From CAYOHG01 sp964465125 (GTDB lineage Bacteria; Planctomycetota; Phycisphaerae; UBA1845; Fen-1342): a stretch of DNA of 38,935 bases. Below are positions 16,052 to 22,414 of the stretch, piece by piece. Location: assembly GCA_964465125.1 (NCBI GenBank), contig CAYXIO010000035.1:1-38935 (forward strand). Reading direction: 5' to 3'. Position numbers and translations under genes: made by a program. Positions within the stretch are counted from its first letter, which is position 1. Each line of letters opens with the position of its first letter. Below the pieces are notes generated by a model. That model had not been told where the DNA came from, did not search any database, and worked only from the letters and a program-made list of their open reading frames with translations.

Positions 16052-16474
16052 TCAGGTGCTCTGCCTGGCGGATTTCTTGCCGGAAGCCTCGAGCTGACCG
16101 ATGCGCCGCTCAACATCATCCAGGCGGCGCAGCACCCGCTCCTCCAGCCCGCGGATCAGCGTCACCAGGTGGTCGCTGTCCTGCCGCGAGGGCATCTGAG
16201 CCGTTTGCAGCCCGCGCTGTAGGTACTCGTTCATCGTCTGCTGCCAGGCCAGCGAGTGATCCATGGCCTGCTTCATCGTCCGCAGGTACGCATCGCTCCG
16301 CAGAAACTGGTCCATGTGCTCGCTCAGGGCCGTGAAGAAGGCCTTGCGAACCTGGTCGACGAATTCGGCCTGCGGCGGCGGAGTGAACCCGACCGACGCG
16401 GCCCGCTGTAGAAAATCCGACCAGAAGGACGTGAACGGATCAGGAAAACGAAACGCCGAGTCGTTGTCAGGCAT
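16052..16474 (-). CDS. phaE: PhaE-like PHA synthase subunit
   Basis: This 140-aa protein is probably the non-catalytic partner of PhaC. It matches the C-terminal part of class III PhaE proteins: a helical stretch (RSDAYLRTMKQAMDHSLAWQ, then NEYLQRGLQTAQMPSR) and a terminal coiled coil with LEERVLRRLDDVERRIGQLE. It is much shorter than Allochromatium PhaE (about 360 aa), lacking most of the N-terminal region, and could instead be compared with class IV PhaR subunits. The ATG at 16474 has GAGG 9 bp upstream; longer in-frame starts add Arg-rich sequence crossing a large inverted repeat and are unlikely. Position directly before phaC supports the call. Confidence 0.75.
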   Translation of the reverse strand: MPDNDSAFRFPDPFTSFWSDFLQRAASVGFTPPPQAEFVDQVRKAFFTALSEHMDQFLRSDAYLRTMKQAMDHSLAWQQTMNEYLQRGLQTAQMPSRQDSDHLVTLIRGLEERVLRRLDDVERRIGQLEASGKKSARQST

Positions 16475-16610
16475 GGCAGCGGTCCTCAAGCGAAGCGACC
16501 CACGCGCATGCTCGCTCGCCTTGCATTCCGCTGCAACCTCGCGAGCTTCGAATGACGTGGCGCTGGTGCATTCCTTCCGTAACGCAGCAGACCCAACGCA
16601 TCGCCGCTTC

Positions 16611-16703
16611 GGCGTGCCGGCTCGCCCCGGCACGGTTCGCGGCGACGCCGTTGGGTCGGCGTCCGTGGATCAGTTGCGCTTCGCCGCGAACCTCCGGCAC
16701 GCC
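16611..16703. repeat. Large composite inverted repeat between phasin and phaE genes
   Basis: Two nested perfect inverted repeats occur: GGCGTGCCGG (16611-16620) with CCGGCACGCC (16694-16703), and GGTTCGCGGCGA (16634-16645) with TCGCCGCGAACC (16681-16692). The loop holds a smaller CGCCG/CGGCG hairpin. The right-hand arms are separated by 1 nt, the left-hand arms by 13. There is no T-run. In the leftward transcript this would form a stable stem-loop after phaP and before phaE, and could act as a partial terminator or an RNA-stability element. Confidence 0.75.
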
Positions 16704-16743
16704 GCTCCCCCCGGGGAGTGGTCGGCTGGCCGGCGGAGTGAAA

Positions 16744-17202
16744 CTACTTCGCGGCGGCCTTGGCGACGGCCTTGCCCACGGGATTCTCCCGGGCGAACTC
16801 CACCCAGTTCTGGAAGAGCTCGTTGCTGCTCTTGGCGAACGCCTCGCTTGTCTCCCGAGCGGAGGTGAAGCAGGTCTGCCAGAACGCGTTGAAGCGCTCA
16901 GTCGCTTCGGCCGGCGTCATCCCGGGCCGGAACTCGAACGTCTCGCGCATCGCGTTGAAGCCGCGCTTCGTCTGTTCGTCGAACAGCTTGCTGAAGCGGT
17001 CCACGTTGGCGCGGTTGAAAGGCGTCAGGTCCTGTCCGACCTTGTCGCACTGGGTCTTGAGCGTCTCGTTGTTGCGGCTGGCCCAGTCGCTCCAGAAACG
17101 GGCGTTTTCCTCGTACAGCTTGGTGCCGTTCTGGACCGCCTTGGAGAAGCCGTCGGCCATCACCTTGAACGAGTCGGCGAAGAAGTCAGTCGGATTCGTC
17201 AT
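16744..17202 (-). CDS. phaP: Phasin family protein
   Basis: This 152-aa protein resembles phasins, the small amphipathic proteins coating PHA granules. It is mostly helical and has the FADSFKVMADGFSKAVQNG opening, many Phe/Trp residues, and an Ala/Lys-rich C terminus (VGKAVAKAAAK). It has no Cys-based site or signal peptide apart from two isolated Cys. The start has AGGGAG 8 bp upstream. It is the first gene of the leftward PHA arm, under a near-consensus promoter with a palindromic operator candidate just upstream, as expected for a PhaR-controlled phasin. A 269-bp gap with a large inverted repeat separates it from phaE. The symbol phaP is given from family and context. Confidence 0.85.
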   Translation of the reverse strand: MTNPTDFFADSFKVMADGFSKAVQNGTKLYEENARFWSDWASRNNETLKTQCDKVGQDLTPFNRANVDRFSKLFDEQTKRGFNAMRETFEFRPGMTPAEATERFNAFWQTCFTSARETSEAFAKSSNELFQNWVEFARENPVGKAVAKAAAK

Positions 17203-17250
17203 GGCTAGCGCTCCCTGCGTGCCTGTACAGCTATGTCTTTCACTATCGGA

Positions 17251-17279
17251 AATATATCGGCGCTTTGGCGCGATGTCAA
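17251..17279 (-). promoter_or_regulatory. Strong sigma70-type promoter of the phasin gene
   Basis: On the minus strand TTGACA (17274-17279) and TATATT (17251-17256) are separated by 17 bp. It is one of the best promoter matches in the window and lies about 50 bp upstream of the phasin ATG. The PhaR operator candidate begins 5 bp upstream of its -35. Confidence 0.75.
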
Positions 17280-17284
17280 CAATA

Positions 17285-17304
17285 TTTTGTGCATTTGCAC
17301 AAAA
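17285..17304. promoter_or_regulatory. Palindromic operator, candidate PhaR binding site
   Basis: A perfect inverted repeat with 9-bp arms and a 2-bp centre, TTTTGTGCA-TT-TGCACAAAA, lies between the divergent phasin and phaR genes. PhaR proteins in other bacteria bind TGC/GCA-containing palindromes near phaP and phaR and leave when polymer accumulates. Site and gene order fit that model; binding itself is inferred. Confidence 0.65.
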
Positions 17305-17416
17305 ATCATGCGCCGATCGTAAGCGCTTGTATTGTTTGGTATTGTGCGTCCAGGCCTACGCGCACGATTGACCGTCCGCAGATCAGGCACTACGCTACGT
17401 GCATCAGGAGCCGGTC

Positions 17417-18040
17417 ATGCGAGCGCCACGCCCCGATTCTCGCGTCCTGCGGATCAAGAAGTACTCGAACCGTCGGTTTTACGACACAACGCGGAGCTGC
17501 CATGTCAGCCTGAACGAGCTCTACGACCTGGTCTGTCAGGGCTTCACTTTGGAATTATCAGACTCCAAGTCCGGCCAGGACATCACCAACATCGTGCTCA
17601 CCCAGATCATCCTGGAACGCGACGCGCCAAAGCTCGCGATCTTCCCGGCGGAAATCCTGCACCAGGTGATCCGCACCAAGGAACAGTTCCTCGGCAGCGT
17701 CGTCGAGGAGTTCTTTCGACAGGTACTCATGAGCCAGCGCGCGACGCAGGAGCAGTGGTCGCGGTTCTGGCAGAATACGCTCGGGGTCAACCCGTTCGCC
17801 AGCGCGATGCCGACCGGGCCGGCGGATTGGGCCCGCACCGTCTGGGGCGTCTTCGGCGGGCCGCGCGCGGCGGGCGAACCCGCTCCCGACGCGAATCCGC
17901 CCGCGGCCGAAAGTGAGCCGATCCCGCCTGACCCGGAAGAACTGGCGGCGCGCGAACAGGAGATTCGCGACCTGCGTAAGCAGATCACCGACCTCGCGAG
18001 CCGGCTCGAGCACCTCTCCGATTCGGGCGAGCCCGGCTAA
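17417..18040 (+). CDS. phaR: PHA accumulation regulator PhaR-like DNA-binding protein
   Basis: This 207-aa protein is the likely repressor of PHA granule genes. The N-terminal 65 residues match the PHB/PHA accumulation regulator DNA-binding domain: IKKYSNRRFYDTTRSCHVSL, then SGQDITNIVLTQIILE. The middle (about 75-120) fits the associated PHB-binding region (FLGSVVEEFFRQVLMSQ). The tail is Pro/Ala-rich and ends in a short coiled coil (LAAREQEIRDLRKQITDLAS). PhaR proteins sense the polymer and derepress phasin when granules form. The ATG at 17417 has AGGAG 6 bp upstream; the GTG at 17399 lacks a site. It is divergent from phaP, sharing a 214-bp region with the palindromic operator, so autoregulation is likely. 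Confidence 0.9.
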   Translation: MRAPRPDSRVLRIKKYSNRRFYDTTRSCHVSLNELYDLVCQGFTLELSDSKSGQDITNIVLTQIILERDAPKLAIFPAEILHQVIRTKEQFLGSVVEEFFRQVLMSQRATQEQWSRFWQNTLGVNPFASAMPTGPADWARTVWGVFGGPRAAGEPAPDANPPAAESEPIPPDPEELAAREQEIRDLRKQITDLASRLEHLSDSGEPG

Positions 18041-18080
18041 TCTCGTCTCGTCGGTCCGGCTGCGCCGCGTCACTTTTTTG

Positions 18081-18109
18081 TTTGCGCTGCGCCGGGCACG
18101 GACTATACT
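18081..18109 (+). promoter_or_regulatory. Possible promoter of the phaB-like gene
   Basis: TATACT (18104-18109) is a good -10. The -35 at 17 bp (TTTGCG, 18081-18086) is weak. It would give the reductase its own transcript after phaR. Confidence 0.4.
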
Positions 18110-18170
18110 CCCGGCGCCGGTCTTCAATCGATTCTGAAAGCGCGCTCTCAGCCGCCGCGGAGGAATAGCC

Positions 18171-18923
18171 ATGAGAACGCTCGAGGGCAAAGTCAGTCTG
18201 GTTACGGGCGGAAGCCGTGGCATCGGGAAGGCCATTGCCATCGCCTTGGCGGAAGCTGGCTCGCACGTCGCCGTCAACTACTTTCGCAGCGATGACGCCG
18301 CCGAGGAGGTCTGCAAGGCGGTTCGCGAGCGCGGCGTGAAGTCGATCAAGTTCCGGGCCAATGTCGCGGACGACGACGCCAACCACCAGATGGTGGAAAC
18401 GATTACGGCGCAACTGGGCCCGGTGAACGTCCTGGTGAACAACGCCGGCATCAACCGCGACACCACGTTCATGAAGATGACGCACGACGCCTGGCGCGAG
18501 GTCATCGACGTCAACCTGAACGGTCAGGCCATGGTGACGCATGAAGTCCTCAAGCGCTCGATGTATGAAGCGGGCTGGGGCCGCGTGATCTTCATCGCCT
18601 CGGTGGTCGGGCAGCAGGGCAATTTCGGCCAGAGCAACTATTCCGCCGCAAAGGGCGCGCTGATGTCCCTGACGCGCACGCTGGCCCGCGAGGTCGCGCG
18701 CAAGGGCATCACCGTCAACGCAGTCGCGCCGGGCTTCATTGAGACGGACATGACCGCGGGCGTGCCCGAAAAGGTCCTCGACCAGGTCCGCGCGGTCACG
18801 CCGGTCGGCCGGCTCGGCAGGCCCGATGAGATCGCCGAAGCGGTTGTGTTCCTGGCCGGGCCAAAGTCCGGCTACATCACGGGCGAGGTCCTGAACGTCA
18901 ACGGCGGAATGTACATGGGTTGA
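18171..18923 (+). CDS. phaB: Acetoacetyl-CoA reductase (PhaB/FabG-type SDR)
   Basis: This 250-aa SDR enzyme probably reduces acetoacetyl-CoA to (R)-3-hydroxybutyryl-CoA with NADPH, supplying monomer to PhaC. All SDR landmarks are intact: TGGSRGIG (12-19), NNAG (90-93), Asn115, Ser144, Tyr157 and Lys161. PhaB-like features are GINRDTTFMKMT, GQQGNFGQSNYSAAK, and the C terminus NGGMYMG, compared with NGGMHMS in known PhaB. FabG is the close alternative; the neighbours favour PhaB. A GGAGG ribosome binding site lies 7 bp before the ATG. It follows phaR by 130 bp on the same strand and may have its own promoter. Confidence 0.85.
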   Translation: MRTLEGKVSLVTGGSRGIGKAIAIALAEAGSHVAVNYFRSDDAAEEVCKAVRERGVKSIKFRANVADDDANHQMVETITAQLGPVNVLVNNAGINRDTTFMKMTHDAWREVIDVNLNGQAMVTHEVLKRSMYEAGWGRVIFIASVVGQQGNFGQSNYSAAKGALMSLTRTLAREVARKGITVNAVAPGFIETDMTAGVPEKVLDQVRAVTPVGRLGRPDEIAEAVVFLAGPKSGYITGEVLNVNGGMYMG

Positions 18924-19021
18924 CACTTCCGGTTCGCACGTGCCGAGACGGCAACCGTAGGGGGTTGGGGTTCGGCCCCGGCCCGCAACCGCTCCCGCTA
19001 CGTTGCCGAACCTTTGGACGT

Positions 19022-19050
19022 TTGCCGCTCATCAGAATGGTGATTACACT
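19022..19050 (+). promoter_or_regulatory. Possible promoter of rimO
   Basis: TTGCCG (19022-19027) and TACACT (19045-19050) are separated by 17 bp, 62 bp upstream of the rimO ATG. Confidence 0.4.
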
Positions 19051-19112
19051 CCTTCGGGCCGCCTGGGGCAGCTCAGGGCGCGCAACCCAATCCCAAGAGG
19101 CGGCTTACGACC

Positions 19113-20603
19113 ATGCCGGACGCAACCCCCCAACCCCGCCCCGACTCGGCTGGGCTCCCGCGCTCGGCGTCCGGGCTGGCCCTGCCGCTGCTGGCCGCGG
19201 CATCGCTCGAATCCGGGCTTCCTCGCACCGCCGACCTCGCGACGGGCCCGCCCCCCGTCGTATCTTTTGTCTCGCTGGGCTGCGCCAAGAATCTGGTCGA
19301 CTCGGAGAAGATGCTGGGTCAGGTCGCGGAGTCGGGTGCGCTGATCAGCTCGGACGAGTCGGCGGCTGACACGATCGTGGTCAACACTTGCGGGTTTCTT
19401 GAATCCTCCCGGGACGAGGCGTTCGAAATCCTCGAAGAGCTCGCCGAACGCAAGCGCGCCGGGCGACTGCGACGCCTAGTCGTCGCCGGCTGCCTCGTGC
19501 AGCGCGACGGCGAGCGCATCCGGCAGCGTGTGCCCGAGGTCGACGTGCTCGTCGGCGTGAACAATCGCGACGACATCGTGCGTGCCGTCTGGCGAGCCGA
19601 GCACGACGCCGCGACGAGCCTGTTCCTCGGCGACTATTACTCGGGCCGATCCGCCCGCTGGAGCGACCAGGGGCGCATGCGGCTGACGCCGCGCCACTAC
19701 GCCTACGTGCGGGTCAGCGAAGGCTGCAACCAGAAGTGCACCTTCTGCACCATCCCCTCGATCCGCGGCCCGCTCCGCAGCAAGACGCGCGATGAGCTGG
19801 TCGCCGAGTGCCGCGAGCTCTGCGCCGACGGCGCTTCCGAGCTGATCCTGATCGGACAGGACACCACCAGCTACGGCATGGATCTCGCGGAAAGCGGCGG
19901 ACTGGCCGAACTGCTTCGCACGCTCAGCGCGCAGGTGACCGAAGCGCGCTGGCTGCGGCTGATGTACGTCTATCCGTCCATCCTGACCGATGAGATGCTC
20001 GACGCGATCGCCGAGAGCGAGCGCATCGTCAAGTACGTCGATATTCCGCTTCAGCACGTCAACGACCGGATGCTCAAGCGGATGAACCGCGGCGTCAATC
20101 GCGATCAGACCGAAGCGCTGCTCGAGCGAATTCGGCGGCGAATTCCGGGCGTTTCCATTCGAACGACGTTTATCGTCGGGTTTCCCGGCGAGACCGGACC
20201 TGAGTTCGAGGAGCTGCTCGAATTCGTCCGCTCCTTCGGGTTTGACGCCGCCGGCGCGTTCAAATACTCGCGCGAGGCCGACACGCCCGCCGGCCGCATG
20301 ACGGAGCAGATCGACTCTGAGATCGTCTCCGAACGCCACGAGCGATTCATGCTGGCCCAGCAGGAGATCGCGTTCGAGGCGACCCGCCGCTTCGTCGGCA
20401 AGACCTTCGACGTGCTGGTGGATTCACGCGAGGATTTCGGGAACGTAGCCCGTCACGCCGGGCAGGCGCCCGAAGTCGACGCGACCTGCCTGATTCCCGA
20501 CGGCGAGCTTCGGCCCGGTCAGTTCGCGCGGGTGCGCTGCTCGGGCACCGACGACTACGATCTTGTCGTCAGGCCGGCCCGCGCGCGCCGCAACGCGCGC
20601 TAG
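19113..20603 (+). CDS. rimO: Ribosomal protein S12 methylthiotransferase RimO
   Basis: This radical-SAM enzyme adds a methylthio group to the conserved Asp of ribosomal protein S12. The N-terminal methylthiotransferase domain has its Fe-S cysteines at 57, 93 and 127 (SLGCAKNLVDSE, NTCGF, AGCLVQ). The radical-SAM cluster is CNQKCTFC (Cys205, 209, 212), followed by TIPSIRG. A C-terminal TRAM-like domain closes the protein (about 405-490). SLGCAKNLVDSE and the IPLQHVNDRMLKRMNRG stretch favour RimO over MiaB. The 496-aa length includes an Ala/Pro-rich N-terminal extension of about 48 residues not typical of RimO. An AGAGGCGG element lies upstream of this ATG, supporting the long form, but a later start cannot be excluded. 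Confidence 0.93.
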   Translation: MPDATPQPRPDSAGLPRSASGLALPLLAAASLESGLPRTADLATGPPPVVSFVSLGCAKNLVDSEKMLGQVAESGALISSDESAADTIVVNTCGFLESSRDEAFEILEELAERKRAGRLRRLVVAGCLVQRDGERIRQRVPEVDVLVGVNNRDDIVRAVWRAEHDAATSLFLGDYYSGRSARWSDQGRMRLTPRHYAYVRVSEGCNQKCTFCTIPSIRGPLRSKTRDELVAECRELCADGASELILIGQDTTSYGMDLAESGGLAELLRTLSAQVTEARWLRLMYVYPSILTDEMLDAIAESERIVKYVDIPLQHVNDRMLKRMNRGVNRDQTEALLERIRRRIPGVSIRTTFIVGFPGETGPEFEELLEFVRSFGFDAAGAFKYSREADTPAGRMTEQIDSEIVSERHERFMLAQQEIAFEATRRFVGKTFDVLVDSREDFGNVARHAGQAPEVDATCLIPDGELRPGQFARVRCSGTDDYDLVVRPARARRNAR

Positions 20604-20701
20604 CCTTCCCGCCGCGTGGCTGCTGACGAGTCGTGCGGATATATTCTCCTCCGGAAGCGGCGCGTGACGAATGGAACGACTGGCGCCGCCGGAGGTCCTG
20701 C

Positions 20702-21790
20702 ATGCTTCGCACCCCGCTGTACGCGTTTCATCGTGAAGCCGGCGCCCGGCTGGTGGATTTCGCCGGCTGGGAAATGCCGGTCGCGTATTCCGGCATCATT
20801 GACGAGCATCAGCACACGCGCAACCACGCCAGTTTCTTCGACGTCTCCCACATGGGCCGGGTCGAGTTTCACGGCGCCCGCGCCGGGGAGTTCCTCGAAT
20901 GGCTCAACACCCGCAAGGTCGGCGACATGGCCGTTGGACAGTCGCGCTACAGCCACATCTGCAATGAGCGCGGCGGAATCCTCGACGACGTGATCGTCTC
21001 GCGCTGCGCCGATTCTTGGATGGTCGTCTGCAACGCCAGCAACCGCGAGAAGCTGCTCGGCTGGTGGAACGAGCACCGCCGCCGTTTCGGCGTCGAGCTG
21101 CACGACCGCACCCTCGAAACCGCCATGATCGCCATTCAGGGCCCCGAGGCGGTCGAGACGCTCGACAACCTGCTGCCGTTCACCGTGGGCGACCTGAAGC
21201 GCTACTGGTTCAAGGCCGGCAAGATGATGGGCTCACGCTATCACGTCGCCCGCAGCGGCTACACCGGCGAGGACGGCGTCGAAGTGATCATCCCCGCGGA
21301 TTACGGCGTCACCGCCGCGAACATGATGGTCGAGCAGACCGCCAAGATCGGTCGGCCGATTCAGCCCGCCGGCCTGGGGGCGCGCGACACGCTGCGCACC
21401 GAGGCCGCCATGCCGCTCTACGGGCATGAGTTGACCGAGGAGTGGGACCCGATCACCGCCGGCCAGGCCTGGGTCGTCGCGCCCGACAAGGAATTCTGCG
21501 GCAAAGCCGCGATTCAGGCGGTCAAGGACGGCGGCGGCGAGCGCATCCTATGCGGCTTCGATATCGACAGCCGTCGCACGCCGCGGCAAGGCGCCCCGAT
21601 CCTCGTCAGCGGCGAGGCGGTCGGCGTGATCACCAGCGGCACGGCCAGCCCGACGCTCGGCAAAGTGATTGCGATGGGCTTCCTGCCGCCGGCGCACGCC
21701 GCCCCCGGCACCACGGTGGAGATCGACCTGAAGACCAGCTCGATCCCGGCGAAGGTCGTGCCGCTGCCGTTCTACAAACGGAAGAAGTAG
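20702..21790 (+). CDS. gcvT: Aminomethyltransferase, glycine cleavage T protein
   Basis: This 362-aa T protein of the glycine cleavage system transfers the methylene group from the H-protein-bound intermediate to tetrahydrofolate, releasing ammonia. Typical landmarks are the start TPLYAFHREAGARLVDFAGW, DVSHMGR (48-53), GGILDD with the catalytic Asp (95/96), the RSGYTGEDGVEV block, and LGARDTLRTEAAMPLYGHEL. Length fits the family. The ATG at 20702 is chosen for the GGAGG site just upstream and the match to family N termini. The other gcv genes are not in the window. A TATATT at 20640-20645 could be its -10. No glycine riboswitch was recognised in the 98-bp leader. Confidence 0.93.
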   Translation: MLRTPLYAFHREAGARLVDFAGWEMPVAYSGIIDEHQHTRNHASFFDVSHMGRVEFHGARAGEFLEWLNTRKVGDMAVGQSRYSHICNERGGILDDVIVSRCADSWMVVCNASNREKLLGWWNEHRRRFGVELHDRTLETAMIAIQGPEAVETLDNLLPFTVGDLKRYWFKAGKMMGSRYHVARSGYTGEDGVEVIIPADYGVTAANMMVEQTAKIGRPIQPAGLGARDTLRTEAAMPLYGHELTEEWDPITAGQAWVVAPDKEFCGKAAIQAVKDGGGERILCGFDIDSRRTPRQGAPILVSGEAVGVITSGTASPTLGKVIAMGFLPPAHAAPGTTVEIDLKTSSIPAKVVPLPFYKRKK

Positions 21791-21822
21791 TTGTCCGCCG
21801 AGCTTCCCGCGTTCCGACCTGT

Positions 21823-21870
21823 TGACCTGTCCACGTTTTGACCTGTCGACCTTCTGACCCGTCGACCTGA
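21823..21870. repeat. Three tandem 16-bp repeats
   Basis: Three units in register are TGACCTGTCCACGTTT (21823-21838), TGACCTGTCGACCTTC (21839-21854) and TGACCCGTCGACCTGA (21855-21870). A further half-unit precedes them. They lie in the 92-bp gap between the convergent gcvT and carbonic-anhydrase-like genes. The role is unknown. Confidence 0.7.
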
Positions 21871-21882
21871 TTGCCCGCGCGT

Positions 21883-22335
21883 TCACACCGGCACGGGCTC
21901 GAAGCACAAATTTCCGCTGGTCAGGCGCGCGAAATAGGCTTCGATGGCATCCAGCCCGGTGACGCGGTGCACGAACGCCGCCGCGCGAACCAGGTCGGCC
22001 CGCTGCACCAGCTCGAGCCGCGGTTCCTTCAGTTCCAGACGCGTCGTGTAGAAGGCGCAGCTCTGGTGCGCGATCAGCACGATGCGGCGAAGGTGATGGA
22101 CCTGGAGCAGGAATTGCAGCTCGTCCACGACGTGCTGCTGGCCGACGTTGGCCTGGATGTGCCCGGCGAGACTCGCCGGACCGCCCGGCAGGCAGACGCG
22201 GTCATAGCGCGGCAGCGAAAGTCCCGCGTGCAGAAAGTCGTCGAAGTGCTCGCCGACGCGGCCGTCCGAGCAGTAGATGGCGGCGGCGTGAATGCGCGCG
22301 GATTCGTACCGAACCGAGCTCTCAAAAGGCTTCAT
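21883..22335 (-). CDS. Small beta-carbonic-anhydrase-like protein
   Basis: This 150-aa protein keeps the metal-site pattern of beta-carbonic anhydrases: C-x-D-x-R at YCSDGRVG (Cys22, Asp24, Arg26) and H-x-x-C at AHQSC (His90, Cys93). The spacing between the motifs and the preceding strand RIVLIAH also match. It is shorter than most beta-CAs (about 200 aa) and lacks the usual long C-terminal helix region and the standard GHTxCG context. It may be a divergent carbonic anhydrase or a zinc protein of the same fold with another role. The start at 22335 has AGAGGG upstream. It lies before (upstream-facing on the same strand) the CoA-transferase/GNAT gene, separated by 79 bp. Function is uncertain. 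Confidence 0.65.
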   Translation of the reverse strand: MKPFESSVRYESARIHAAAIYCSDGRVGEHFDDFLHAGLSLPRYDRVCLPGGPASLAGHIQANVGQQHVVDELQFLLQVHHLRRIVLIAHQSCAFYTTRLELKEPRLELVQRADLVRAAAFVHRVTGLDAIEAYFARLTSGNLCFEPVPV

Positions 22336-22414
22336 GTCGGACCCTCTGTCTCCCAGCGCAGGGCGCGCAGTCACCGCTGGATTCCGCCTCGCGTGCGCCG
22401 ACCGTCGTCGCGGC

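Noticed and set aside
21823..21870. Possible CRISPR array
   Set aside because: Only three 16-bp units with no spacers; no cas genes in the window.
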